DNA of 64,000 nt from Flavobacterium galactosidilyticum (GCF_020911945.1 NZ_CP087135.1:1178001-1242000); one strand, 5' to 3'. Positions 45,839-54,871 are shown, counted from the stretch's first letter. Translations and numbers: made by a program. Notes: generated by a model not told the origin, from the sequence alone.

Positions 45839-46554
45839 ATTTCTTCGTCTGGTGAAAATTTAGATTTTTTAGCTTCTTTAACGATGGTTTTACCAGCTAC
45901 AACGACAACGATTTCTCCTCTTGGCGCTGTTTTTTCAAAATGAGCTAAAACTTCTTTTGCAGTTCCTCTTCGGTTTTCTTCATGCAATTTAGACAGTTCT
46001 CTAGAAACACAAATTTGGCGGTCTTCGCCAAAATAAGTTACAAATTCAGCCAGTGTTTTGACTAATTTATGAGGGGAAACATAGAGTATCATGGTTCTAG
46101 TTTCTTCGGCTAGTTCTAAGTAACGGGTTTGACGTCCTTTTTTCTCAGGTAAAAAACCTTCGAAAATAAATTTATCATTTGGCAACCCACTATTCACTAA
46201 CGCTGGTACAAAAGCAGTAGCTCCAGGAAGACATTCCACAGTAATTCCATTTTCAACGCAGGCACGAGTCAGTAAAAATCCAGGGTCTGAAATCGCTGGA
46301 GTTCCGGCATCAGAAATTAACGCAATGGTTTCACCAGCTTTCAATCGGGAAATTAAATTTTCGATTGTTTTGTGTTCATTGTGCATGTGATGGCTGTGCA
46401 TGTGCGTGCCAATTTCGAAATGCTTTAATAATTTTCCGCTCGTACGCGTGTCTTCCGCAAGAATCAAATCGACTTCTTTTAGAATCCGAATGGCTCGAAA
46501 AGTCATATCTTCAAGATTGCCGATGGGTGTAGGAACGATATATAATTTTGACAT
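45835..46554 (-). CDS. rsmI: 16S rRNA (cytidine1402-2'-O)-methyltransferase
   Basis: A 239-residue SAM-dependent enzyme of the tetrapyrrole-methylase fold that modifies C1402 of 16S rRNA. Family motifs: LYIVPTPIGNLEDMTFRA, LAEDTRTSGKLLKHF, LISDAGTPAISDPG and VECLPGATAFVPALVNSGL, followed by FEGFLPEKKGRQTR. The C-terminal extension of some RsmI proteins is short here. It is followed without gap by the amine oxidase gene (4-base overlap). Confidence 0.96.
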   Translation of the reverse strand: MSKLYIVPTPIGNLEDMTFRAIRILKEVDLILAEDTRTSGKLLKHFEIGTHMHSHHMHNEHKTIENLISRLKAGETIALISDAGTPAISDPGFLLTRACVENGITVECLPGATAFVPALVNSGLPNDKFIFEGFLPEKKGRQTRYLELAEETRTMILYVSPHKLVKTLAEFVTYFGEDRQICVSRELSKLHEENRRGTAKEVLAHFEKTAPRGEIVVVVAGKTIVKEAKKSKFSPDEEI

Positions 46555-46632
46555 AAATGCTATATTAAATTTCTAATTCCAAAACGTTTTTTGAAATTAT
46601 GGAACTGCTTGTTAAGCAAAGCTGAAATGAGT

Positions 46633-47640
46633 TTACAAGAATTTTTTCTCTATGATATCCATAAATCGTTCTTCATATTCTTGTTTCCCTTCCCAGTTAT
46701 TATAGTCTGGCTTTACCATTTCCTGAACAAAATCTCTTGTTTCGTAGAAGGTGTCAAAAGTGATTAATTGACTTAAAACGCGATTATAATCCTCGCTGCT
46801 ATTCCCGAAAAGATGTTTTATAAAAGCAAGTCTGTCATTTAAATCAATGTTAATTCCTTTAGATAATTTGTCGTTTAGAGACACTGCTTTTGGTTCTAAT
46901 TTTTCAGTGTTTTCCGTTTGGATTTCCTCTAATTTTGGCGACTGAATTGGCTCGTCCACTTTCGGAGTTTCAATTACAACAGCAGTTGGAATGTTCTCAA
47001 TTTGTTGCTTTTTGACAAAAAAAGTGTCATTGTAATTTCCGCCTAATAAATCTTCAAAAGAAATTTGTACCACTTCCGCTTTCTTAGGTGTTTCCAGTTC
47101 TGTTTCGATTTCGTCTACTGGAGATATTTGGAAAGCTGGAATTATTTCGTCTTCCTGAATTTCTTCAATTTCCCCTTGGGTTTCAGTTGCAACTTCCTCA
47201 ATAGTTGTTGCTTCAGTTTTTTGTGAAGAAATTTCTTCAATTGCTACTTCTTCCTGCTCTTCTTCGGTTTCTATTTCATTTTCTTCCTGCCCCTCAGATA
47301 CAGGCATTACCTCTTCTATTTCTTCTGATGCAGTTTCTGCTATTTCTTCAACAACACCATTTTTGGAGTCGGTTTCTTCAATAACAGTTTCTTCTATTTC
47401 AAATGAAGGCTCAGTAATTGTCTCAGGTCTATCAAAAATAGATGCAATTTTACTGTTTATTTCTGTGAGTCCAATAGTTGGTTTTACTTCACCAAAATTT
47501 TCATCTACAAATCGTAGTACAGCTAATTTCTCATATAATTTCTGAGTTTCTAAATACAATTGATTGATGTCAGATTTATTTTTTAACTGTAAAATTCTGT
47601 GCGCAATGCTGATTAAATCGGCTTCCAATTTTCTTTTCAT
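46633..47640 (-). CDS. Acidic flavobacterial protein of unknown function
   Basis: A 335-residue protein, strongly acidic in the middle. Residues 1-45 are helical (ISIAHRILQLKNKSDINQLY), residues about 75-200 are a low-complexity Glu/Val/Ile/Thr-rich region (for example NEIETEEEQEEVAIEE) likely to be disordered, and the last 75 residues form a conserved-looking folded segment (LNDRLAFIKHLFGNSSEDY, FVQEMVKPDYNNWEG). No signal peptide or membrane helix. I do not recognise a function; the architecture (two short folded ends joined by an acidic linker) suggests a scaffold or binding protein. It is upstream of rsmI, same direction, separated by 78 bases. Confidence 0.75.
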   Translation of the reverse strand: MKRKLEADLISIAHRILQLKNKSDINQLYLETQKLYEKLAVLRFVDENFGEVKPTIGLTEINSKIASIFDRPETITEPSFEIEETVIEETDSKNGVVEEIAETASEEIEEVMPVSEGQEENEIETEEEQEEVAIEEISSQKTEATTIEEVATETQGEIEEIQEDEIIPAFQISPVDEIETELETPKKAEVVQISFEDLLGGNYNDTFFVKKQQIENIPTAVVIETPKVDEPIQSPKLEEIQTENTEKLEPKAVSLNDKLSKGINIDLNDRLAFIKHLFGNSSEDYNRVLSQLITFDTFYETRDFVQEMVKPDYNNWEGKQEYEERFMDIIEKKFL

Positions 47641-47741
47641 AACTTTGAAATTATAGTGTGTTAGGCTGTTTTTTTTGAATATATTTCTTCCAAGGTACTA
47701 TTTTAGCATGCGGAAGAAGTGACCTTTTAATAAAAATGTCA

Positions 47742-47749
47742 TACTTTTG
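47742..47749 (+). promoter_or_regulatory. Candidate -7 element for tdk
   Basis: TACTTTTG matches TAnnTTTG, about 90 bases upstream of tdk, in an otherwise unassigned 198-base divergent spacer. Confidence 0.35.
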
Positions 47750-47838
47750 AAACGACGTAAAAGTATAAAATTTTTAAGTCGGATTCTCTAGCACAAAGTA
47801 ATAAAAACTAATCATTTTTTAAGTTAGAAAAATATAAA

Positions 47839-48429
47839 ATGTTTCTCGAAAATACAGTAAATCATAAAGAGCAATTTGGTTGGATCGAAGTCATTTGTGG
47901 GTCTATGTTTTCGGGTAAAACCGAAGAGCTGATTCGCCGATTGAAAAGAGCACAATTTGCAAAGCAAAAAGTAGAAATTTTCAAACCAGCAATCGACACG
48001 CGCTATGACGAAGAGATGGTTGTGTCGCATGATGCTAACGAAATTCGTTCGACACCAGTTCCTGCTGCTGCAAATATTGCTATTTTGGCACAAGGTTGCG
48101 ATGTAGTTGGTATTGATGAAGCGCAGTTTTTTGATGACGAAATCGTGAAAATTTGTAACGATTTAGCTAATCAGGGTATTCGCGTTATTGTTGCTGGTTT
48201 AGATATGGATTTTAAAGGGAATCCTTTTGGACCAATGCCTGCGCTTATGGCTACTGCCGAATATGTAACTAAAGTCCACGCTGTTTGTACTCAGACTGGA
48301 AATCTTGCTAATTACAGTCATAGAAAAAACAATAGTGACAAACTTGTAATGCTTGGTGAAACCGAAGAATACGAGCCTTTAAGTCGTGCCGCTTATTATC
48401 ATGCAATGCGTAAAGATTCAGAGAAATAA
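47839..48429 (+). CDS. tdk: Thymidine kinase
   Basis: A 196-residue type II thymidine kinase that phosphorylates thymidine with ATP for salvage. The P-loop [16 protein letters not shown] is at residues about 20-35, the DEAQFF motif ([10 protein letters not shown]) and the lasso region [13 protein letters not shown] are present. The canonical zinc-binding cysteines are mostly missing: the usual CxxCG is CTQTG and the usual CRxC near the C-terminus is LSRAA. I believe this loss is common in flavobacterial enzymes. It is convergent with rpoN, with a terminator between. Confidence 0.95.
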   Translation: MFLENTVNHKEQFGWIEVICGSMFSGKTEELIRRLKRAQFAKQKVEIFKPAIDTRYDEEMVVSHDANEIRSTPVPAAANIAILAQGCDVVGIDEAQFFDDEIVKICNDLANQGIRVIVAGLDMDFKGNPFGPMPALMATAEYVTKVHAVCTQTGNLANYSHRKNNSDKLVMLGETEEYEPLSRAAYYHAMRKDSEK

Positions 48430-48523
48430 TCCTCACTCAAGCCCTCTCCAAAGGAAAGAGAGACCAAATTAATGTTCTTCTTTGAATGTTGTAAATGATC
48501 ACCCTGCTATAGATACAAACAAT

Positions 48524-48556
48524 AAACCCGACAAGTTTTTAAAATCTGTCGGGTTT
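48524..48556. terminator. Bidirectional terminator between tdk and rpoN
   Basis: A stem of about 10 bp (AAACCCGACA 48524-48533 with TGTCGGGTTT 48547-48556) between convergent genes. Confidence 0.85.
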
Positions 48557-48565
48557 GCAAATAAT

Positions 48566-50032
48566 TTATATCTTCTTCCTCATTCTAGCCACAGGAATAT
48601 CAAGTTGTTCTCTGTATTTAGCAATTGTTCTTCGAGCAATAGGATAGCCTTTTTCTTTTAGAATATCTGCTAATTGATCATCTGGAAGAGGTTTTTTCTT
48701 GTCTTCTTCTTCTATAGTATTCTGCAGAATTTTTTTAATTTCTAAAGTAGAAACATCTTCTCCTTGATCGTTTTTCATTGATTCTGAGAAAAATTCCTTA
48801 ATTAGTTTTGTGCCGTAGGGCGTTTCTACATATTTACTATTGGCTACACGTGAAATTGTCGAAATGTCAAGGCCTACCATATCGGCAATGTCTTTTAGGA
48901 TCATTGGTTTCAGTTTAGTTTCGTCGCCATCTAAGAAATATTCTTCTTGATAATGCATAATTGCATTCATCGTTACAAAAAGTGTTTCTTGACGTTGTCG
49001 TATCGCATCGATAAACCATTTAGCCGAGTCTAATTTTTGCTTAATAAACTGAACTGCATCTTTTTGCTGTGCTGATTTATCACGTGAATCCTTATAAGTC
49101 TGCATCATTTCCTGATAATCTTTGGAAACGTGTAGAGTAGGAGCATTTCTGCCATTTAAGGTAAGTTCTAATTCACCATCTACAATTCTAATAGCAAAAT
49201 CAGGAACTACATTTTCGGTAATTTTATTATTTCCAGTAAATGCGCCACCTGGTTTTGGATTTAGTTTTTCTATTTCGTGAACCGCCTTTTTAAGTTGTTC
49301 GTTTGAAACACTGTATTTTTGAATTAACTTATCGTAATGTTTTTTCGTAAAAGCATCAAATTGATTTTCGATGATATCAGTAGCAAGTTCTACATATTCT
49401 GTTGGAGTTTTATGCTTTAATTGCAGCAATAAACATTCTTGTAAATCACGTGCTCCAACACCTGAAGGTTCCAATTCATGAATGACTTGCATCATTTTTT
49501 CGACCATTTTCTCATCGGTGTAAATACCTTGAGTAAATGCCATGTCATCTACCATGTCAGCCACGCTGCGACGAATGTATCCCATATCGTCGATGCTTCC
49601 TACTAGAAATTCTGCAATTTCACGCTCTTCATCATTCAATATGAATGTGTTCAATTGATTGATTAAATCCTGGTGAAAACTTACTGGTGCCGCAAAAGGT
49701 GTTTCGCGATCTTCATCGTCGTCACTATAATTATTGGTTTGCGTTTTATAATCTGGAGTTTCGTCGTTACTTAGATATTCATCTATGTTAATGTCTTCGG
49801 CGTCAATTCGCTCTGATTCGGCGTCATCATAATCATCGTAATCTTCGTTTTCAAACTCGTCATTTTCGAATTCATCTTCCTCTTTTCCAGCTTCTAAAGC
49901 AGGATTTTCGTTCATTTCTTCTAATAAGCGTTGCTCAAAAGCTTGCGTAGGCAATTGAATTAGCTTCATCAACTGAATTTGTTGAGGAGATAATTTCTGT
50001 GATAATTTTAAATTTAAGAATTGCTTTAGCAT
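48566..50032 (-). CDS. rpoN: RNA polymerase sigma-54 factor
   Basis: A 488-residue sigma-54. The N-terminal Q/L-rich activator-contact region LSQKLSPQQIQLMKLIQLP is followed by a very acidic segment (about residues 45-115, rich in Asp/Glu/Asn), the core-binding region and, at the C-terminus, the RpoN box RRTIAKYREQLDIPVARMRK. The acidic region II is longer and more charged than in proteobacterial homologues. It recognises -24/-12 promoters and requires NtrC-type activators such as the one at 28964. It lies 86 bases downstream of asnS in the same direction. Confidence 0.96.
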   Translation of the reverse strand: MLKQFLNLKLSQKLSPQQIQLMKLIQLPTQAFEQRLLEEMNENPALEAGKEEDEFENDEFENEDYDDYDDAESERIDAEDINIDEYLSNDETPDYKTQTNNYSDDDEDRETPFAAPVSFHQDLINQLNTFILNDEEREIAEFLVGSIDDMGYIRRSVADMVDDMAFTQGIYTDEKMVEKMMQVIHELEPSGVGARDLQECLLLQLKHKTPTEYVELATDIIENQFDAFTKKHYDKLIQKYSVSNEQLKKAVHEIEKLNPKPGGAFTGNNKITENVVPDFAIRIVDGELELTLNGRNAPTLHVSKDYQEMMQTYKDSRDKSAQQKDAVQFIKQKLDSAKWFIDAIRQRQETLFVTMNAIMHYQEEYFLDGDETKLKPMILKDIADMVGLDISTISRVANSKYVETPYGTKLIKEFFSESMKNDQGEDVSTLEIKKILQNTIEEEDKKKPLPDDQLADILKEKGYPIARRTIAKYREQLDIPVARMRKKI

Positions 50033-50039
50033 TTTTATT

Positions 50040-50110
50040 GTTTAAAAAGTTTAAGATTTAAGGTTTAAGGTCGCAGAAAATTTAAACAACTTTAAACCTT
50101 AAAACTAGAA
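50040..50110. repeat. Short-period degenerate repeat in asnS-rpoN spacer
   Basis: GTTTAAGATTTAAGGTTTAAGGT is read as variants of a 7-8 base unit, and AAACCTTAAA further on is complementary to it. Compare the spacers at 26262 and 44357. Confidence 0.4.
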
Positions 50111-50118
50111 ACAAATTT

Positions 50119-51555
50119 TTAAAATTCAGCGTTTTGTGGTGTTCTAGGGAAAGGAATTACATCTCTAATATTAGTCATTCCAGTAACAAAAAGTACCAAT
50201 CTCTCGAATCCAAGTCCAAAACCAGAGTGAACTGCTGAACCAAAACGTCTAGTGTCTAAATACCACCATAGTTCTTCTTCGTCAATTCCTAATGCTTTCA
50301 TTTTTTCAACCAAAACATCAAAACGTTCTTCTCTTTGAGAACCTCCTACGATTTCGCCAATTCCTGGGAAAAGGATATCCATCGCGCGAACTGTTTTTCC
50401 GTCTTCGTTCAAACGCATGTAAAATGCCTTGATATTAGCAGGATAATCAAACAGGATTACTGGGCATTTAAAGTGTTTTTCAACTAAATAACGCTCGTGT
50501 TCAGATTGCAAATCAGCTCCCCATTCGTTGATGATGTAGTTGAATTTTTTCTTTTTATTTGGCGTACAATCTCTTAATATATCAATCGCTTCAGTGTAAG
50601 AAACACGTTTGAAATTGTTATCTAAAACAAAATTTAATTTTTCCAAAAGTGCCATTTCGCTTCTTTCCGCGGCTGGTTTTGATTTTTCTTCATCTAATAA
50701 ACGACCTTCTAAGAATTTTAAATCCTCAGGACACTTATCAATTGTGTATTTAATCACGTACTGAATAAAATCTTCAGCTAAGTCCATGTTGTCATTCAAA
50801 TCATTGAAAGCCACTTCTGGCTCAATCATCCAAAATTCCGCAAGGTGACGAGAAGTATTTGAGTTTTCAGCTCTAAATGTTGGTCCAAAAGTATAAATTT
50901 GACCCAAAGCCATAGCAAAAGTTTCGCCTTCTAATTGTCCAGAAACCGTCAAGTTGGTTTCTTTTCCAAAAAAATCTTGTTTGTAATCTACTTTACCATC
51001 TTCGGTTCTAGGTGTTCCGTCAAATGGTAAAGCCGTAACTTTAAACATTTCACCAGCGCCTTCCGCATCAGATCCTGTAATGATTGGCGTATTTACATAG
51101 ACAAATCCTTTTTGTTGAAAATAACCATGCACTGCGTATGACAATACGGAACGCACTCTCATAATCGCTCCAAAAATATTAGTACGCACTCTTAAATGCG
51201 CATTTTCACGCAAGAAATCAAGACTAGGTTTGTTCTTGGGTTGAATAGGGAATTTCTCCGCATCCGAATCTCCAAGGATTTCTAATTTTGCTACTTGAAT
51301 CTCAAATTTTTGTCCTGCACCTTTGCTTTCAATCAAAGTTCCTGTTACAGATATTGCCGCTCCAGTGGTAATTCTCTTCAAGGTTTCGTCTGGCGTGTTC
51401 TCAAAATCTACCACACATTGAATATTGTCAATGGTTGAGCCATCGTTTAACGCAATAAATTGATTATTTCTAAAAGTTCTCACCCATCCTTTTGCATTTA
51501 CTTCATGAAGTGTCGAGGTGCTGTTTAGTAAGTCTTTAACCTTTGTATGTCTCAT
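50119..51555 (-). CDS. asnS: Asparaginyl-tRNA synthetase
   Basis: The start at 51555 ([12 protein letters not shown], 478 residues) is chosen over an ATG 16 codons earlier, whose added residues do not fit. It charges tRNA-Asn. An N-terminal OB-fold anticodon-binding domain ([18 protein letters not shown]) leads into a class II catalytic core with motif 2 ([20 protein letters not shown]) and motif 3 ([15 protein letters not shown]). Length is normal for bacterial AsnRS. A TATATTTG -7 element lies about 46 bases upstream. rpoN follows in the same transcript. Confidence 0.97.
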   Translation of the reverse strand: MRHTKVKDLLNSTSTLHEVNAKGWVRTFRNNQFIALNDGSTIDNIQCVVDFENTPDETLKRITTGAAISVTGTLIESKGAGQKFEIQVAKLEILGDSDAEKFPIQPKNKPSLDFLRENAHLRVRTNIFGAIMRVRSVLSYAVHGYFQQKGFVYVNTPIITGSDAEGAGEMFKVTALPFDGTPRTEDGKVDYKQDFFGKETNLTVSGQLEGETFAMALGQIYTFGPTFRAENSNTSRHLAEFWMIEPEVAFNDLNDNMDLAEDFIQYVIKYTIDKCPEDLKFLEGRLLDEEKSKPAAERSEMALLEKLNFVLDNNFKRVSYTEAIDILRDCTPNKKKKFNYIINEWGADLQSEHERYLVEKHFKCPVILFDYPANIKAFYMRLNEDGKTVRAMDILFPGIGEIVGGSQREERFDVLVEKMKALGIDEEELWWYLDTRRFGSAVHSGFGLGFERLVLFVTGMTNIRDVIPFPRTPQNAEF

Positions 51556-51600
51556 TTTATGTGTATAGTTGATATTAAAAATTGTCTTGTAATTTAACTG

Positions 51601-51608
51601 CAAATATA
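51601..51608 (-). promoter_or_regulatory. Candidate -7 element for asnS
   Basis: Reads TATATTTG followed by GC on the minus strand. Confidence 0.5.
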
Positions 51609-51650
51609 ATTGATTTGTTTCTATTTTTAAGTTGGGAATTGATGTAATCA

Positions 51651-51717
51651 GGAGCTATTTCCCGCTATTCGCTATATCCCCACCCAAAAGCGGGGGATGT
51701 CGCTACTAACGGGGCTA
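51651..51717 (-). repeat. Dispersed imperfect palindromic element, copy 2
   Basis: On the minus strand it reads TAGCCCCGTTAGTAGCGAC..ATCC, an inner hairpin (CCCCGC/GGGTGGGG region), then GGATATAGCGAATAGCGGG and TAGCTCC, matching the plan of the element at 34825. The ends are conserved and the inner hairpin differs. Confidence 0.65.
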
Positions 51718-51893
51718 TGTCGTGGCAGGAATTCGGCTATTTTGTAGGAAATTGTTTTTTTTTGTGGTTATCTGTTTTCTCAATATAAACTGCTCCAATT
51801 CTCATGCTAAAAGCATCTCACTAATCTAGGGTGCTTTTATGGGATTTAATTATGAAGTAAAAATTAAAGTAAAACAAGTTATAATTTTAAAAC

Positions 51894-51937
51894 AAAAAAA
51901 AACAGTTTCAACATTAAATTTGAAACTGTTTTTTTTG
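51894..51937 (-). terminator. Terminator after GreA/B-like gene
   Basis: Stem AAACAGTTTCAA with TTGAAACTGTTT, flanked by an A run on the left that becomes a U tract in the minus-strand transcript. Confidence 0.85.
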
Positions 51938-51967
51938 GGTAATCTGGAATTGAAAAAGAGCTAGAAA

Positions 51968-52342
51968 TTAGATTCTCTCTACTTTAAGTAGTTCGATTTC
52001 TTTTTCACCTTCTTCAAATGACCAAGTAAGTTTGTCCCCAGCTTGGTATCCTACTAATGCAAGTCCCATTGTTGACATGATAGACTCCGTATTGTTTCTT
52101 CTTTTAGCCTTGTCTGGTGCTACAAATGTAAAAACTTCTTCTTCATTATTATCAAGATATTTTACTGTTGCACGAGTATCAATATTCACAACATCTTCCG
52201 GAAGCTCTTTTCTAGTTACTTGTTTTGCACTTTTAAGTTGCGCAAGTAAAGTCGCCTCTTGAATTGGAGTTGCTTTTTTTCTTTTAACATGATCCTTAAT
52301 CATATCATATATTCCTGTAGTTAAAATTAAACTTTTTGACAT
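51968..52342 (-). CDS. GreA/GreB C-terminal-domain protein (Rnk-like)
   Basis: A 124-residue protein that matches the C-terminal FKBP-like domain of GreA/GreB transcript-cleavage factors (NIDTRATVKYLDNNEEEVFTFV, STMGLALVGYQAGDKLTW). The N-terminal coiled coil that reaches into the RNA polymerase secondary channel is represented only by a short helical part (KDHVKRKKATPIQEATLLAQLK), as in Rnk. It probably binds RNA polymerase and modulates it without stimulating cleavage, but that is inference. It stands alone with its own terminator. Confidence 0.87.
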   Translation of the reverse strand: MSKSLILTTGIYDMIKDHVKRKKATPIQEATLLAQLKSAKQVTRKELPEDVVNIDTRATVKYLDNNEEEVFTFVAPDKAKRRNNTESIMSTMGLALVGYQAGDKLTWSFEEGEKEIELLKVERI

Positions 52343-52758
52343 TTTGTTTTGTTTTATTGCAATTCTTTAGGAAGTTTTATTAAACCCAAATATCAAACAC
52401 CCACACTATTGAAAGATGAGATTTGACCATGAAAAACTTCATCAAAAGATTGATGCGTTATTTTATAAAGATAAATTGAATAGTAAAGTAGTCCCTGTCT
52501 TGGGTAGCGACAGGGTTTAAGATATAAACTCTTTTGAGCTCTTTAAAAAAGCATCGTCTTGTTTATACTGCAAAGACATAACAAGACCCAACTTGTGAGA
52601 TTTTTTATATAAAAAATAGGTATTGTTCATTGTGTTGCTTTTTGCTAAAGGCTAAGATAGATTAAATAATAGTGATTTCAAAACCTTTACTTGATCCGTT
52701 AGTGCTATTAACAATTCATTGGCAATTTTCAATATCCTTGTTAAGCTATATTTAAGAA
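52343..52758. other. Intergenic stretch with short uncertain ORFs
   Basis: No convincing gene. A hairpin with stem CCCTGTC/GACAGGG (52493-52515) is present. Two overlapping opposite short ORFs were seen: plus strand 52416-52520 (34 codons, MRFDHEKLHQKIDALFY..) and minus strand 52517-52630 (37 codons, MNNTYFLYKKSHKLG..), the latter ending next to the hairpin. Neither matches a family I know. Confidence 0.4.
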
Positions 52759-52984
52759 TTAGGGCGATTTTATAGTTTTAGTAGGCATTAATTCTTGGTT
52801 TAATACGTTCCTTTTGTGTGTTGCAATATGATCCTTCTTGCTGCTTTTTATTTTATATTGCAGTTCTTCTTCATTGGCGTGATGAATATACCCTTTATAA
52901 ATAAAATCATTGGTGTGTATTTTAATGATTGTTCTAGTTGCAGCTCCCGCTTACTTTATCACCTATTTTGAATGTGGTTTTTAT
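52759..52984 (-). pseudogene. Decayed DUF2945 (hypervirulence-associated TUDOR-like) gene
   Basis: The minus strand reads, in two frames, FKIGDKVS and then TRTIIKIHTNDFIYKGYIHH..KKDHIATHKRNVLNQ before a stop at 52759. Both parts match the small DUF2945/HVA1 TUDOR-like proteins (GDKV.W, then IKVHT.D..YKG, then KSDKTDHIAMHKGS). The frame breaks about 14 codons in, where the W-N-S part is missing, and the expected start is ATA (52982-52984) in place of ATG. The gene therefore looks inactivated. Confidence 0.7.
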
Positions 52985-53006
52985 AAACTAATTTTTAATT
53001 AACCGG

Positions 53007-53040
53007 AATATTTTTGGCTACAGCCAAAAATAAAAATATT
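53007..53040 (-). terminator. Inverted repeat after DUF488 gene
   Basis: TTTTTGGCT (53011-53019) pairs with AGCCAAAAA (53022-53030), with further A/T pairs outside. It follows directly on the DUF488 stop. Confidence 0.6.
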
Positions 53041-53566
53041 AATGCTGCTCAGCGTAAAGTAGTTCTCCATTTACAATTCTTGCTGGTGCTGTATATTTAT
53101 GTTTTTGAACTTTATTGATTCCCATAATGTGCAATATGTTCCATCCTTTTACTTTTAAATAATCAGAAACCATCGAGCGATGGCATCTCCACCACAGCGC
53201 TTCAGAACACATGTAAGCTGTGGTTTGCTGTAAAGCGATTTCTTCTAATTTGATAATAGCAGTTGCAAATACAGCAGTTTCCATATAATCCGCGTAGCCT
53301 CTAAAAGATTCATTTTTCCAAATCGTGTTTTTAGAATCATTATTAGGTTTTCTTCGTCCGCCTAATTCAAGCATGGAAACGTATTGTATTCCCACTGCCT
53401 CTAACGCTATTTTTAAATTATGTTGATCAAATTGTGGAAATTTGCGAGAGCCAGGAAATCGGCGTATGTCCACGATAGTTTTAATGTCAAAAGATTGTAA
53501 AATTGCTATGAAAACTTCAATTTTGTGAGTTGAATGTCCTATAGTATAAGTTACATGTGGTTTCAT
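53039..53566 (-). CDS. DUF488 family protein
   Basis: A 175-residue cytoplasmic protein of the DUF488 family, recognised by the N-terminal TIGHSTHKIEVFIAIL, VDIRRFPGSRKFPQFD and the CSEALWWRCHRSMVSDYL segment with two cysteines. The family is widespread and its biochemical function is not settled; genomic links to DNA repair and stress are known to me only loosely. The start overlaps the end of the SMUG2-type gene by four bases, so the two proteins are made together. Confidence 0.85.
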   Translation of the reverse strand: MKPHVTYTIGHSTHKIEVFIAILQSFDIKTIVDIRRFPGSRKFPQFDQHNLKIALEAVGIQYVSMLELGGRRKPNNDSKNTIWKNESFRGYADYMETAVFATAIIKLEEIALQQTTAYMCSEALWWRCHRSMVSDYLKVKGWNILHIMGINKVQKHKYTAPARIVNGELLYAEQH

Positions 53567-54258
53567 AATATCTTATTTAAGGTTAAGATATACTTGTCAA
53601 TATAAAGTTGTTTCTCTTTTGATTTGTATTGCTGGATATAACGTGGATGTTCTAATACTTTCAATTGGTCAAATAAATGCGCCTCTTTATTTAATTTCTG
53701 AATGAATATCGCATTTTTCTTTCCTAGTACATATACTTCAGAAGTGTCTAATCCTAAACTGATATGTTTTTTTAGCGTTAAAATCATGAAATCTTTAACC
53801 ATTTCAAACAACTTATTATCATCATAGTAATTAGCATTAAGCCATTTTCCTTCTTTTGTTTTTTGAACAATAGCTAACGGAAATGGAGAATTTATATAAA
53901 ACTGTTTGTAAAAAGCTGAAGCACCGCCATATTCCCGAATCATATCATACATAAAAACAGAAGATATTTCGTGCGTATGTGCCGAGTCCATTTTGATTCC
54001 GCAAATGGTTTCCAGTCTCTTAGTGTCTGTAAACGGCACTCCTGTTACACCAGCGCCATGACGACTAGGGTTTATGCCTACTATGAATTTTCTTTTTTCA
54101 TAATCAGCATAAAATTTGTTATAAAACTGAATCATTACGTCCATGGTTTCAGGATTGTCCATATACGGATTTATTACTTGAAAGCCTTCTGGAAGTGCTT
54201 CTGAAAAAATCAGATTGCGGTTAAAATCGATGACATTATCTCCAAAATTTTTTGACAT
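53563..54258 (-). CDS. SMUG2-type DNA glycosylase family protein (DUF4918)
   Basis: A 231-residue member of the uracil-DNA glycosylase superfamily. The active-site motif KFIVGINPSRHGAGVTGVPF (around residues 57-76) matches motif A, and LEHPRYIQQY near residues 200-210 matches motif B with its histidine. SMUG-type enzymes remove uracil or oxidised pyrimidines from DNA; the substrate of this subgroup is not certain to me. The coding end overlaps the DUF488 start by four bases, giving a two-gene unit, separated from the next genes by a terminator at 54347. Confidence 0.85.
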   Translation of the reverse strand: MSKNFGDNVIDFNRNLIFSEALPEGFQVINPYMDNPETMDVMIQFYNKFYADYEKRKFIVGINPSRHGAGVTGVPFTDTKRLETICGIKMDSAHTHEISSVFMYDMIREYGGASAFYKQFYINSPFPLAIVQKTKEGKWLNANYYDDNKLFEMVKDFMILTLKKHISLGLDTSEVYVLGKKNAIFIQKLNKEAHLFDQLKVLEHPRYIQQYKSKEKQLYIDKYILTLNKIL

Positions 54259-54337
54259 ACAAATTCGAATTATTTTAGTAAAATTGTTTTCAATTAAAAA
54301 ACTGGTCTCTCGTAAAGTTAGCGAAAAAAGATTTTAC

Positions 54338-54386
54338 AAAAAAAAAGAGGATTCAAATTCCGAAGTTAATCGGGATTTGAATCCTC
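54338..54386 (-). terminator. Terminator after hydroxyisourate hydrolase operon
   Basis: A 16-bp stem (54347-54362 with 54371-54386, one G-U pair) and 8-nt loop. The A run on its left becomes a U tract in the minus-strand transcript. Confidence 0.9.
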
Positions 54387-54443
54387 TCAATTTTATTGAA
54401 GCAGCAATGTTATATTGCACTTATTCACAATAATATTCGCAAT

Positions 54444-54854
54444 TTAATTTCCTCTATAAGTGGAGTAACCAAAAGGAGAAAGTGTGATTGGAACATGGTA
54501 ATGCTCATTATCTTTCAGTTCAAATACAATTTCGATAAAAGGATAAAAGGATTTCTGTCCCGCTTTTTCGAAATAAGGCTCTGTGTGGAATGTTAACTTA
54601 TAAATTCCAGTATGATCTTTTCCGTCTGCCTTAATGAAATCTCCAATACGTCCGTTTTTGTCCGTAAGTTTTTCATCGATATTTGTCCACTTTGCATTCT
54701 TATCTTGTTTTGATAAAGTGATTTTAACATTAGGAGCTGGTTTTCCTTGTGTGATGTCAAGAATATGACTTGACAGTTGGTATTTTGCTTCTTGAGCAAA
54801 TGAAATACTTGCAGTAGCAAGAAATAATACTAGTAAGAGATTTTTTATTTTCAT
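54444..54854 (-). CDS. uraH: Secreted hydroxyisourate hydrolase (transthyretin-like)
   Basis: A 136-residue protein with a signal peptide (residues 1-20, ending SFAQ) and a transthyretin-like domain. It hydrolyses 5-hydroxyisourate to OHCU in purine breakdown. Family motifs: LSSHILDITQGKPAPNVKITL, the YPFIEIVFEL strand and the C-terminal PFGYSTYRGN. The last residues are YRGN where most hydrolases have YRGS. The presence of a signal peptide places it in the periplasm. It lies 17 bases after the heme-binding-like gene, in the same direction. Confidence 0.92.
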   Translation of the reverse strand: MKIKNLLLVLFLATASISFAQEAKYQLSSHILDITQGKPAPNVKITLSKQDKNAKWTNIDEKLTDKNGRIGDFIKADGKDHTGIYKLTFHTEPYFEKAGQKSFYPFIEIVFELKDNEHYHVPITLSPFGYSTYRGN

Positions 54855-54871
54855 TGTAATTTAATTAGAGA

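Larger units (their letters stand above)
51556..51967. other. Intergenic region between GreA/B-like gene and asnS
   Basis: No gene visible. It holds the asnS -7 element, a palindromic repeat (51651-51717) and the terminator of the next gene (51894-51937). Confidence 0.7.

Noticed and set aside
52416-52630. Short opposing ORFs of 34 and 37 codons
   Set aside because: They overlap each other, have weak ribosome-binding sites and match nothing I know. In DNA this AT-rich such ORFs arise by chance, so I note them only within the intergenic entry.
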